DNA of 8,044 nucleotides from an uncultured Flavobacteriales bacterium (GCA_913057815.1 CAJXOV010000086.1:1-8044); one strand, 5' to 3'; counted from the first letter of the stretch, positions 1-7,038 are shown. The notes: a model not told the origin generated them from the sequence alone. A program made the numbers and translations.

Positions 1-42
1 CCTCTCTATTCGTCGGCAGCGTCAGATGTGTATAAGAGACAG
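1..42 (+). other. Illumina Nextera i5-side adapter (non-biological)
   Basis: Bases 10-23 read TCGTCGGCAGCGTC and bases 24-42 read AGATGTGTATAAGAGACAG. Together they are the Nextera Read-1 transposase adapter ending in the Tn5 mosaic end. Bases 2-9 (CTCTCTAT) match the Nextera i5 index known as S502/N502, and base 1 is the last base of the flow-cell adapter. These 42 bases are library artefact. The genomic insert starts at base 43. Confidence 0.97.
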
Positions 43-377
43 GTTTAAAGCTTCTTGAATTAATGAAAACCATCACAGGTGAATCACCTCAAATGTGGGG
101 AGGAAGTATTGTGGGTTTTGGAGAGTACACATACACCTACGCATCGGGTAAAACCGGGGATTGGCCATTAATTGGATTTTCTCCTAGAGCTGCCAAAATG
201 AGCATCTATTTAATGAGCGGAGCAGAAAATCATACAGATCTTTTAAAGAAGCTTGGAAAACATAAAATTGGTAAATCATGTCTTTACGTAAATAACCTGA
301 GCGATATTCATATAGGTGTACTAGAAGAATTAATATCCATATCCGTGAAAACCATGATAGATAAATGGAAAACATAA
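43..377 (+). CDS. DUF1801-domain protein, 5'-truncated by the insert end
   Basis: The reading frame is open back to the adapter junction (first whole codon at 45), so the ATG at 63 is an internal Met and not the start. About 110 codons remain. The segment has the conserved features of DUF1801 (YdhG-like) proteins: a TGE.P.MWG stretch followed by SIVGFG (SIVGFG at residues 21-26 of the visible part), a YASG..GDWPL.GFSPR block, and a LGKHK.GKSCLY block near the C-terminus. Family members are usually about 140 residues, so roughly 30 N-terminal residues are probably missing. The biochemical role of this family is not established; it is a small, presumably cytosolic, single-domain protein. The next gene follows in the same direction after 64 bases, so co-transcription is possible but not shown. 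Confidence 0.9.
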
Positions 378-441
378 TACTTCCTTAACATCAACCTGTT
401 TCATAATAATTAAATTTGACGCTGAATTTTTTAATTTTGAA

Positions 442-1548
442 ATGAAGGAAATTGCTACTGTTTTTTTTAAGTTAGGTTTGTTTGCCTTTGGTGGACCTGC
501 TGCACATATAGCTATGATGGAGGAAGAAATCATCCAGAAGCGAAAATGGATGACAGATCAAGAATTTTTAGATTTAATAGGTGCTACTAATATTATTCCT
601 GGCCCTAACTCTACAGAAATGACTATGCACTGTGGCTACAAGCGTGGTGGTGTCATGGGATTATTTGTAGCTGGTTTCTCTTTTATTTTCCCTGCTGTTT
701 TAATCACTGTAATATTGGCCTACTTGTATGTTGAATATGGTAGCTTGCCAGAAGTAGCTCCATTCATCAAAGGAATTACTCCTGCAGTTCTAGCTGTTAT
801 AGCAGCAGCAGTTTACAAACTTGGAAAAAAGGCTCTCAAAGGTTGGGAATTAGGAATCATTGGAGTAATAGTGTTCGCATCTGCTCTGTTGGGTGTTCAT
901 GAAGTCTTAGCCCTTTTAGCTGGTGGAATATTCGGGATGCTTTACTTCTTTTTCAGAAACAAAAGCCGAAACACTTTAAACAGTTTCACATTAGGATTGA
1001 TGACTGCCGGTATGGCTGGATCTACAATTTCTACTTGGGGAATTTTCTTCACTTTTCTTAAAGTTGGATCGATATTGTATGGTAGTGGTTATGTGCTTTT
1101 TGCATACTTAGAGCCTGAACTTATAGGTAGAGGGTTAATGACTCTTCCTCAACTTATGGATGCTATAGGAGTTGGTCAATTCACTCCCGGCCCTGTGTTA
1201 TCGACTGCTACGTTTATTGGTTATCAATTGGGCGGATTTACAGGAGCTTTAGCAGCCACATTTGGCATATTTCTTCCTTCTTTCATATTTGTATGGGTTT
1301 TTCATGACTATATGCTCAAGATGAGAAAGATTAAAATTCTTGGTTATTTTTTAGATGCAGTTAATATATCTGCAGTAGCTGTGATGTTAGCTGTTCTTAT
1401 TAGCATGGCTACAGAAAGCTTAATAGATTGGCCAGCTTGGGTGATAGCAGCGGTTAGTATAGGCTATACTTTTTTCACGAAAAAGCCCAATGCTATTTAT
1501 ACCATTATAGGTGGGGCATTATTGGGTTGGATATTATATTCTTTTTGA
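442..1548 (+). CDS. chrA: Chromate transporter ChrA, two-domain (long-chain) type
   Basis: This 368-residue polytopic inner-membrane protein belongs to the CHR (chromate ion transporter) family, whose characterised members export chromate from the cytoplasm. Both CHR halves are visible. The N-terminal half has FGGPAAHIAMMEEE (from residue 16) and a PGP at 53-55 followed by STEM. The C-terminal half repeats the pattern with VLFAYLEPEL, then GQFTPGPVLSTATFIGY (PGP at 249-251) and GIFLPSF. The length fits the bidomain class of about 370-450 residues at its short end. The ATG at 442 is chosen because the family begins shortly before the FGGP motif and no other usable start lies in frame between the previous gene and here. 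No clear Shine-Dalgarno site is visible. The esterase-like gene follows after 31 bases on the same strand. No chrB regulator or other metal-resistance gene is seen nearby. Family assignment is firm; actual chromate transport is inferred. Confidence 0.95.
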   Translation: MKEIATVFFKLGLFAFGGPAAHIAMMEEEIIQKRKWMTDQEFLDLIGATNIIPGPNSTEMTMHCGYKRGGVMGLFVAGFSFIFPAVLITVILAYLYVEYGSLPEVAPFIKGITPAVLAVIAAAVYKLGKKALKGWELGIIGVIVFASALLGVHEVLALLAGGIFGMLYFFFRNKSRNTLNSFTLGLMTAGMAGSTISTWGIFFTFLKVGSILYGSGYVLFAYLEPELIGRGLMTLPQLMDAIGVGQFTPGPVLSTATFIGYQLGGFTGALAATFGIFLPSFIFVWVFHDYMLKMRKIKILGYFLDAVNISAVAVMLAVLISMATESLIDWPAWVIAAVSIGYTFFTKKPNAIYTIIGGALLGWILYSF

Positions 1549-1579
1549 ATTCTGAGCTTTTATAGGTAAGTTAGGCTTC

Positions 1580-2746
1580 GTGTATTTAGCCAAACGATTT
1601 TCACTATTCATCCTGATCTTAATCTCAATTCCTGAGGATATTTCAGCACAGAGAATAGATACCCTTGATTTTTTTTCTGAATCTTTTCAAACGAATAGAA
1701 AAATAGTAGTTCATACTCCTGAATTCTTTAAATATCAAACTGAAGAGGTAAAGCGACCATTGTATATTATACTAGATGCACAGCATGAATGGTTGGTTAA
1801 TCCCGCTATTTCTACTATAAAATATTTAACTTTTACAAAGGAAATTCCTTCTGGAATAATAGTAGAAATCCCACTAGAGGATAGAATAGCGGAATGTGCT
1901 ATTCCTGATGATGGAGAGGCCACACTGGCACTCCACAAATTTATTACTGAAGAAGTAATGGAAGTATTAGAACCATCCTATCCTTCCAATGGTTTTAAAT
2001 TATTAATCGGTCATTCTATGTCTGCATCGTTTGCTCTATATAGCTTAGCACATTCACCAGAATTTTATTCAGCTGTTTTTGCTCACTCCCCTATGGATGA
2101 GCTTGAAACCTTAGTTACTTGGATGAGTTTATACTCCGTACCTACTGATAAAATATTTATTTCAGTAGGCGGAGCGCATCAGTCTAAAGATAAATACCAC
2201 AGACAAGCCATAGAGGATGTAAGAAAAACCTACCCGGGATTTTTTGAAGATATCGAATTTTACACTGCTGATCAATCTGCACATAATGCCGTGCCTTTAG
2301 TTTCTAATCCTATTTTTTTTACTAAGTTATTTCAAGAATACAGCTATAGATTCACTCACATAGCAGAAGTGGATATGAATTATCAGTTGAAGGAATTCCC
2401 TGAAAGCATAGAAATGGAATTGAACAAGATTCAAGCAAGTTCTGATTTCATGGATAAGGATTTTTCTTTGGAAGTATCAGACATCAATGGGATAGCCTCT
2501 AGATATTTAACCAATGATAATTTTAGTGCGCATGCTTTGGAGTTATATGAATTAGGTGTAGAGCTTTATCCTGAATATTTTGAATTTTACATATACTTGG
2601 CCGAATTTAGTATTCCAACAGATCCAAAAGCTGCTAAAGCTTATCTTAAAAAGAGCAAGCTTCTGCTGAACACTCATGAGTCTAATTCTGAAGATTACGA
2701 GTACTTTCTAGAGTACATTCATGAACTCTTAGAATTGGTAAAATAA
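1580..2746 (+). CDS. Exported esterase-like alpha/beta hydrolase (IroE/Fes-type fold), GTG start
   Basis: This 388-residue protein has a signal peptide: a basic start with Lys5 and Arg6, a hydrophobic stretch SLFILILISI, and a likely cleavage after the Ala-Gln at 23-24. The body resembles the putative-esterase family (PF00756). It has a core strand LYIILDA near 61, then LIGHSMSASFALY with the nucleophile Ser146 in G-H-S-M-S, and AHSP after the next strand. DQSAHNAVPL contains the probable catalytic His235. The acidic triad member is not certain. Residues from about 310 to the end are helical and TPR-like (YELGVELYPEY and the following lines). GTG at 1580 is the only usable start after the in-frame stop at 1553, and it places the signal peptide at the terminus; the short AGG at 1573-1575 is a weak ribosome site. 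The gene lies 31 bases after chrA. The substrate is unknown. A periplasmic or surface carboxylesterase is the best guess. Confidence 0.85.
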   Translation: MYLAKRFSLFILILISIPEDISAQRIDTLDFFSESFQTNRKIVVHTPEFFKYQTEEVKRPLYIILDAQHEWLVNPAISTIKYLTFTKEIPSGIIVEIPLEDRIAECAIPDDGEATLALHKFITEEVMEVLEPSYPSNGFKLLIGHSMSASFALYSLAHSPEFYSAVFAHSPMDELETLVTWMSLYSVPTDKIFISVGGAHQSKDKYHRQAIEDVRKTYPGFFEDIEFYTADQSAHNAVPLVSNPIFFTKLFQEYSYRFTHIAEVDMNYQLKEFPESIEMELNKIQASSDFMDKDFSLEVSDINGIASRYLTNDNFSAHALELYELGVELYPEYFEFYIYLAEFSIPTDPKAAKAYLKKSKLLLNTHESNSEDYEYFLEYIHELLELVK

Positions 2747-2798
2747 AATAATAGCTTTTTAGGCGCTTTGCAACGCCACTTTAAAAATATTCTCACAT

Positions 2799-2826
2799 AA
2801 AAAAGGACCTAATTAAGTCCTTTTTT
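2799..2826. terminator. Bidirectional rho-independent terminator between convergent genes
   Basis: AAAAAAGGAC at 2799-2808 pairs perfectly with GTCCTTTTTT at 2817-2826 across an 8-base loop. The stem has a T-run at its 3' end on either strand. It sits 52 bases after the esterase stop and 23 bases before the end of the convergent TraB-family gene, so it can serve both. Confidence 0.85.
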
Positions 2827-2849
2827 AGTTCTTTAATAATTGTAATTTT

Positions 2850-3719
2850 CTATAGAGGAGTAACCGTATATCCTGCCTTCTCAAGTAAATTTAAGACTCC
2901 TTTATCTCCACCTAAATGTCCTGCGCCTACTCCGTAAAACACTTTTTTATCTGCAGATAATTCTTTGAATTTCGGAATCCACTTTTCGTTTCTATCGTCT
3001 AACATATAATCCAACTCTTCTTCGGTTCCATCATGATTTTCAACTAAAAAATCATACAACGCCTCGGCATCCTCTTGTTTATACGCTTCTACCATGGCTT
3101 TAAATAACTCCTTAGTTTCTTCATCTTCGTTCAACATTTCTGATACTTGATCTGCCTGAGTTTTATAACTGATTTTATCAAAAACAGCCATTTGTTCTGC
3201 TACTGTTTCTAATCCTAAGATTTCCTTTTTCTGCTTTGCGGCCATCTCTACAAAAGTTCCTTCAAACGAAGCTGGCTGATCTCCAACATACTTGCTCAAT
3301 AACATTGAACTTACGATGAATGGTTTCATCTTATTGAACATAGATACACTCACTCCCAAAGTAGCTAAAAGCTCCTCATCCAATTTCTTATAATCTTCTT
3401 CAGAGAATAGCTTATCCAGTGTAGAACCGTCTATCATCATTGAGTTTTGCATCATTTCCAACGGAAGAGATGGATCATCCATATCTATTTCTAACACCAC
3501 TAATTCAGAAGCTGTAAAAGCCTCTTCTACCTTTTCTTTTAATTCGAAATCAGTATTAGGCATGACATGAATCGTCCCGAATAAATAAGAGGTTTTGATC
3601 CCTTTTCCTTCTACTTTATATAAAAGAGAATTCTCAGTTTCTTGACAGACTGCCGAATTGGATATCCCCAATCCTAAAATAAGACCAAGGGTTAGTTTAA
3701 ATACATTTTTAAGTTTCAT
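2850..3719 (-). CDS. Exported TraB/GumN-family protein
   Basis: This is a 289-residue protein of the TraB/GumN (PF01963) family, which is related to the Tiki metalloproteases. The family hallmarks are present: LFGTIHV near the N-terminus (GTIH at 48-51), LGLET with Glu171, DRNEKW at 242-247, and the C-terminal GAGHLGG (265-271, His268). The paired His motifs and the Glu are proposed active-site or metal ligands in this superfamily. Start choice: the ATG at 3719 gives a compact signal peptide (MKLKNVFKLTLGLILGLG, cleavage near the Cys-Gln at 25-26) preceded by an A-rich stretch. The in-frame ATG at 3746 would add nine residues and cannot be excluded. Cys25 is not in a good lipobox, so a lipoprotein is unlikely. 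The gene stands alone and converges on the esterase gene at the terminator at 2799-2826. The substrate is unknown; degradation or turnover of envelope proteins is only a guess. Confidence 0.9.
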   Translation of the reverse strand: MKLKNVFKLTLGLILGLGISNSAVCQETENSLLYKVEGKGIKTSYLFGTIHVMPNTDFELKEKVEEAFTASELVVLEIDMDDPSLPLEMMQNSMMIDGSTLDKLFSEEDYKKLDEELLATLGVSVSMFNKMKPFIVSSMLLSKYVGDQPASFEGTFVEMAAKQKKEILGLETVAEQMAVFDKISYKTQADQVSEMLNEDEETKELFKAMVEAYKQEDAEALYDFLVENHDGTEEELDYMLDDRNEKWIPKFKELSADKKVFYGVGAGHLGGDKGVLNLLEKAGYTVTPL

Positions 3720-3943
3720 TTTTCGATTTTTTACTCCCAATAGCATACCACAATGAGAAATTCTTACACCAAATTATTCATTTCAACCCAACGAGCTGTG
3801 TTGCACTATGTAATCTGCGCATTTAAGGCTGCTTCGAATTCGTTTAATAATTTAGATAAAGTTAATACTATTGTCATGAAGTGGCCGATGGATTTCAAAC
3901 ATTACTTAACTGGCCTTTACTGATCAATCAATGGGATGAAGAC

Positions 3944-3951
3944 TAATTTTG
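3944..3951 (+). promoter_or_regulatory. Candidate Bacteroidota -7 promoter element (TAnnTTTG)
   Basis: TAATTTTG matches the Bacteroidota primary-sigma -7 consensus TAnnTTTG exactly. It would place transcription start near 3956-3958, about 55 bases before the ATG at 4013, in the divergent gap between the TraB-family gene and the NTF2-like gene. No clear -33 TTTG is seen at the usual distance, so this is a moderate call. The rest of the gap (3720-3943) shows no recognisable RNA or other site. Confidence 0.45.
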
Positions 3952-4012
3952 ATTGATAAAACATCCTTTAGTTCTGTATATATTATTACTTTGTGTAGTT
4001 CTAATAATTCCC

Positions 4013-4441
4013 ATGAGAGTAATATTTGTAGTTTTATCAATTCTGGTTAGTGCTTCTTTTTACGGTCAAGATCATAAAAACCCGTATACACAAAAGGAAA
4101 AATCAGCTATTAGCACTGTCAATGCTCAACTCAAAGCGTATAACAGTCAAGACCTGGAGTCTTTCTTAGCGCTATTCAGTGAAGATGTTAAAGTGTTCAA
4201 CTATCCAAATGAGGTCAGAAAATCAGGGAAAGCTGAACTGAGAGAAATGTACGCTGAGTTTTTCACCAGCGCTCCTAACCTCAATAGCGAAATTACCAAC
4301 AGAATAGTAATTGGTAATAAAGTAATAGACCACGAAAAGGTTACCGGATTTTCTGCTGACGAATCAGAAGTTCTATTAGTTACTGCTATCTATACTGTGA
4401 AGAATGATTTAATCACAGAAATGAGATTTATATATCCTTAA
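4013..4441 (+). CDS. Exported NTF2/SnoaL-like protein
   Basis: This 142-residue protein begins with a clear signal peptide (MRVIFVVLSILVSASFYG, then Gln-Asp), followed by one NTF2-like cone domain. The domain shows the usual order: a helix with VNAQLKAYNSQDLESFLALFSEDVKV, where the tract AYNSQDLESFLALFSEDV is the typical SnoaL signature, then a helix with KAELREMYAEFF, then the strands ending in AIYTVKNDLITEMRFIY. A longer frame exists from a TTG at 3953. The ATG at 4013 is preferred because it puts the signal peptide at the terminus and because the candidate promoter at 3944-3951 would start transcription after the TTG. Proteins of this fold are enzymes or ligand-binding domains, and nothing here decides which. 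The acetyltransferase gene starts seven bases after the stop, so the two probably form an operon. Confidence 0.85.
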   Translation: MRVIFVVLSILVSASFYGQDHKNPYTQKEKSAISTVNAQLKAYNSQDLESFLALFSEDVKVFNYPNEVRKSGKAELREMYAEFFTSAPNLNSEITNRIVIGNKVIDHEKVTGFSADESEVLLVTAIYTVKNDLITEMRFIYP

Positions 4442-4448
4442 TTCCAAT

Positions 4449-4913
4449 ATGATTTCCAGTGTAACATCATTAACCGATGACTTAAAGTTGAAAATATTCG
4501 ACTTATGGAATTCAAATTATCCGATTGATATTGCTTTAAAAACCGAAGAAGACTTTTCTTTATATCTGGCCGGTTTGGACAACAAGACTCATTTTATGAT
4601 CATTAACTCTCATGATATGCTTGAAGCTTGGATGATGACTTTCAGCAGAGATAACAAGACTCAACTAGCTATGATAGTAGACTTCAACGCTCAAAACAAA
4701 GGCCTAGGATCTATGCTTTTAGAGAAGGCCAAAGAACTGAACACTTCTTTATATGGATGGATTGTTCAGTCTAATGAATACAAGCTAGTAAACGGAAAAT
4801 CGTATAAGTCACCCGCAGCATTTTATATTAAAAATGGATTTGAAATCCAAAATGATATTTCTTTAGAAAATGCTCCTATAAAAGCTGAACGCATTTACTG
4901 GGGAAACAAGTAA
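4449..4913 (+). CDS. GNAT-family N-acetyltransferase
   Basis: This 154-residue cytosolic protein has the GNAT fold. Its acetyl-CoA pyrophosphate-binding motif A is at residues 76-95, with a central strand AMIVDF, then QNKGLG (82-87, matching Q/R-x-x-G-x-G/A), then the helix SMLLEKAKEL. Motif B is at about 121-131, with SPAAFYIKNGF, the usual FY...GF. The size fits a single-domain GNAT. The gene follows the NTF2-like gene by seven bases with no Shine-Dalgarno site, which suggests translation coupled to or shared with the upstream message. Its stop codon directly abuts the last codon of the convergent hydrolase. The acceptor (small-molecule amine, amino acid or protein) cannot be told from the sequence. 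Confidence 0.88.
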   Translation: MISSVTSLTDDLKLKIFDLWNSNYPIDIALKTEEDFSLYLAGLDNKTHFMIINSHDMLEAWMMTFSRDNKTQLAMIVDFNAQNKGLGSMLLEKAKELNTSLYGWIVQSNEYKLVNGKSYKSPAAFYIKNGFEIQNDISLENAPIKAERIYWGNK

Positions 4914-5765
4914 TTATTGGTTCAAAAACACTTTCAATTTACTCAGCACTTTTTCTAAATCAGAAGGCAATATATCTCCTTCCCATGGGTGCTTAGCTCC
5001 GAACACGTGATTTACTCCCTCCATTTTCACAAATTCAGCTTCAGGATTAAACTCAATTAGTTCTTCTGCCTCCGAAAAACCTACAGCCTCATCACTGGTT
5101 CCGTGAACGATAAGCCATGGAATAGTGATCTTTTTAGCCATCATAGGAATATCGAAAATGTGCTTATTAGCCATATAATCTTCATGCATCTGATAAAAGT
5201 GTGGCATCTGTTGTTTGGTCCTTTTATTCATTACATGACTCACTCCATTTCTTTTCCATCTTTCTAGGAGAGCACCAGTAGGCTGGCGTCTTACTAAGTC
5301 TGAAATAGCAGCTAAAGTGACCAGCTTGTTTATTCTATCATCCAATCCTGCCGCTAGAATAGCCATTCCTCCTCCTCTACTATGGCCTACGAGTGCTGTG
5401 TTGGTTTCATCTATTCGCTCTCTAGGAAGAACATTAGATTGGTAAACGAAATCCATCATTCTAGAAATATCTCCTACTTCTGTAGAGTAATTATTATTAC
5501 CAAAGGCTTCTAGATCCGGAAAATCCATAGGTTGTTCTAGCGTTCCTCCATTAAAGGAGAAATTGAACTTGATGAACAAAAATCCAGCTTCAGCTATTTT
5601 CTTCCCGAATAAATCCCACGCTCCCCAGTCTTTAAATCCTTTATAGCCATGCGCGAATAAAACCACTGGCAGTTTATCAGAACCCTCAGGCCAAAACGCA
5701 TCTAAAATCAGTGGTTTTTCTCTACTGCCTTTCCATGTAAGATTTCTAATTTCTGTGAGCTTCAT
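4914..5765 (-). CDS. Alpha/beta hydrolase (dienelactone hydrolase / S33-like), cytosolic
   Basis: This 283-residue protein has no signal peptide and a complete hydrolase triad. The oxyanion-hole motif is HGYKG at 39-43. The nucleophile is Ser129 in GHSRGG (127-132), the acid is Asp225 in HGTSDEAV, and the base is His253 in GVNHVFG. The order and spacing fit the alpha/beta hydrolase fold, with a cap-like insertion at about 155-205. The start at 5765 is supported by a good Shine-Dalgarno sequence, AAGGA, six bases upstream, one of the few in this window. The gene is convergent with the acetyltransferase with no bases between them and no terminator in the junction. Its own 5' side is a 213-base gap that contains an inverted-repeat structure. 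It may act on carboxylesters or peptides; the substrate is not predictable. Confidence 0.9.
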   Translation of the reverse strand: MKLTEIRNLTWKGSREKPLILDAFWPEGSDKLPVVLFAHGYKGFKDWGAWDLFGKKIAEAGFLFIKFNFSFNGGTLEQPMDFPDLEAFGNNNYSTEVGDISRMMDFVYQSNVLPRERIDETNTALVGHSRGGGMAILAAGLDDRINKLVTLAAISDLVRRQPTGALLERWKRNGVSHVMNKRTKQQMPHFYQMHEDYMANKHIFDIPMMAKKITIPWLIVHGTSDEAVGFSEAEELIEFNPEAEFVKMEGVNHVFGAKHPWEGDILPSDLEKVLSKLKVFLNQ

Positions 5766-5771
5766 ATGCGT

Positions 5772-5776
5772 TCCTT
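5772..5776 (-). promoter_or_regulatory. Ribosome binding site of the alpha/beta hydrolase
   Basis: On the - strand this reads AAGGA, six bases before the ATG at 5765. It is worth noting because most other starts in the window lack a recognisable Shine-Dalgarno site. Confidence 0.7.
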
Positions 5777-5800
5777 ATGCGGTGCAATTTAGTGGGAATA

Positions 5801-5833
5801 CAAGTATATTCTGAAAATTATACCAATTGACAA
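5801..5833 (-). promoter_or_regulatory. Weak candidate promoter for the alpha/beta hydrolase
   Basis: On the - strand, TTG (5833-5831) is followed after 22 bases by TATACTTG (5808-5801), one mismatch from the Bacteroidota -7 consensus TAnnTTTG. Transcription would start about 30 bases before the ATG at 5765. The -33 part overlaps the arm of the inverted repeat at 5820-5916. With one mismatch and a loose -33 element, this could be chance. Confidence 0.25.
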
Positions 5834-5916
5834 TTCCTAGTTTCTTTTAATAATTCAAGGGTACTATTAATCAATTCTCTAAAATGTAATATTTAACTCT
5901 TTGTTCAAATTGGTAT
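5820..5916. repeat. Inverted-repeat-bounded intergenic element, about 97 bp
   Basis: ATACCAATT at 5820-5828 is matched by its exact reverse complement AATTGGTAT at 5908-5916. The match continues inward with GA and CAA once two single-base gaps are allowed (left arm to 5833, right arm from 5901). A second, inner pair, TTAATA at 5847-5852 and TATTAA at 5865-5870, lies inside. The element fills much of the 5766-5978 gap between two - strand genes. It could be a small non-coding palindromic or MITE-like repeat, a structured leader, or a chance feature of AT-rich DNA. Copy number elsewhere is unknown. Confidence 0.4.
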
Positions 5917-5978
5917 TAAACTTTGAGCCTCATCATTTGATTACGATTTTCTATATCAAAGTAAAAAATACTCTTGAG

Positions 5979-6428
5979 TCATTCAGATTGACCTGATTTA
6001 AAAATCATTTTTTTAAGAGTGGAAATCCCAGATGAAAGTTTGGTGTTTTTTGAAATCAACTCAGAAAAAGTTATGGTTGAGAAAAGTGCTATGAAGGCTA
6101 ATGCTCCCAACGCTCCACCATACCCTTCAAAGAATTGATCTTTATTCAAGTATAAAATGCTGAATAAACACCCTGCCAGAGCTAACCTGAAATAGTTTCC
6201 TTTAGCTCTAGAAGTGACCATTCCTATGAAAGATGCTCCTATAAAAACTAAAGGAATATTACTAGTAAGAAAAGGGCTTAACACCTCAGGATAACAATAA
6301 AAGAACATGCTTACTAATAATGAAAGAGTAGCAGAAGCTCGCACTCTTCCTTGCTTTAAGTGATCACTCACAAAGAATGTAACTGTAGCTCCTAGGATTC
6401 CGATGATAATTATTATTAGTTCATTCAT
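5979..6428 (-). CDS. Small multi-pass membrane protein, unknown; paralogue of its upstream neighbour
   Basis: From the ATG at 6428 this is a 149-residue protein. About five hydrophobic segments are visible (near residues 2-20, 30-46, 58-74, 79-94 and 105-121), followed by a short basic cytosol-like tail of about 28 residues. A frame one codon longer begins with a TTG at 6431. The ATG is preferred because it gives a TGATG overlap with the stop of the upstream gene, a typical arrangement for translational coupling. I do not recognise the family. The core carries F67-I-G-M70, then 14 residues, AGC (85-87), 16 residues, then GGALGALAF (104-112), and the neighbour has the same motifs at the same spacing. 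Compared with that protein it lacks the first two hydrophobic segments. Function is unknown; a small transporter or a scaffold in the envelope are possibilities only. Confidence 0.75.
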   Translation of the reverse strand: MNELIIIIIGILGATVTFFVSDHLKQGRVRASATLSLLVSMFFYCYPEVLSPFLTSNIPLVFIGASFIGMVTSRAKGNYFRLALAGCLFSILYLNKDQFFEGYGGALGALAFIALFSTITFSELISKNTKLSSGISTLKKMIFKSGQSE

Positions 6429-6991
6429 CAAACCAACCAGTTTATAAATGCCACAATGATTACTCCACCAAAAGCCATAGTTCCAAGCTTTCCTCCCATG
6501 CCTAAAAACAAGCTTTTAGCCAAAATATAAATAACCCCAGTCATACATCCTGCTATTAAAACCAGCCAAATAGAAGGCATAACCACTACACTTGACATTC
6601 CCACAAAAGCACCACAATAAAGAGCTGGTGGCATTTTTTTCAAATAGGCTGATTGTTTATTTAATTCAGGGATAAAAGAAGCTAAAGTGCCAACTATACC
6701 TGCAGCTAACACACTACCTAACTCAGCATAAACACTTAGAATGTAACAAACCACGGCTCCAAATGGAACCCATATGGCTACAACCATTTTTTCGTATGTA
6801 TATTCTTTATGGTGCCAAGCTATACTCTTGTTTCCAATGAGTAAAACCAGAATAACTAGAACTAATAAACCTGCCACTGTAAAATTACAAGCTCCATAGT
6901 TTTCCTTTAAAGCCATACCTAATAGACTAAGTAGAATCAACATTAGAAATGTGATCATGCTTATCCGAATGGGTTTATCTGTTTTTTTCAA
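6428..6991 (-). CDS. Multi-pass membrane protein, unknown; pairs with the downstream gene
   Basis: This protein has up to 187 residues and about seven hydrophobic segments (near 12-30, 38-53, 70-89, 93-107, 121-137, 139-157 and 170-186). The longest frame starts at a TTG (6991) and gives a natural charged leader, MKKTDKPIRIS, before the first membrane segment. No ATG lies upstream before the in-frame stop. The first ATG is at 6958 and would remove these eleven residues, so the start is unsettled. The C-terminal part has F129-V-G-M132, 14 residues, AGC (147-149), 16 residues, then GGKLGTMAF (166-174), matched by the next gene. A His-His pair lies at 60-61 in the loop between segments two and three. 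The gene begins 47 bases after the glycosyltransferase stop, with no terminator seen, so the three probably form one operon. No known family was recognised. Confidence 0.75.
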   Translation of the reverse strand: MKKTDKPIRISMITFLMLILLSLLGMALKENYGACNFTVAGLLVLVILVLLIGNKSIAWHHKEYTYEKMVVAIWVPFGAVVCYILSVYAELGSVLAAGIVGTLASFIPELNKQSAYLKKMPPALYCGAFVGMSSVVVMPSIWLVLIAGCMTGVIYILAKSLFLGMGGKLGTMAFGGVIIVAFINWLV

Positions 6992-7038
6992 GGATGCTAT
7001 TTTACAGTTTTAATTGTACTTCTCATTCTAAGTTTCTT

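Noticed and set aside
432..439. TAATTTTG, a perfect match to the TAnnTTTG promoter element, just before chrA.
   Set aside because: It ends two bases before the ATG, so transcription would begin inside the coding region, and the only TTG upstream is about 13 bases away, too near for a -33 element. Probably chance in AT-rich DNA.
2762..2777. Small hairpin GGCG/CGCC with an 8-base loop after the esterase gene.
   Set aside because: Only four base pairs and no T-run; the strong hairpin at 2799-2826 explains termination.
3876..3923. Tiny frame of 15 codons starting ATG-AAG-TGG in the divergent intergenic region.
   Set aside because: No ribosome site, no recognisable peptide and a length expected by chance.
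4583..4665. Short direct repeat ACAAGACTCA occurring twice inside the acetyltransferase gene.
   Set aside because: Ten bases in two unrelated codon contexts with no extension; coincidence.
5963..5979. Terminator-like ACTC-AA-GAGT followed by a T-run on the - strand, at the stop of the smaller membrane-protein gene.
   Set aside because: The stem is only three to four base pairs with a two- to four-base loop, so it is too weak to support as a terminator.
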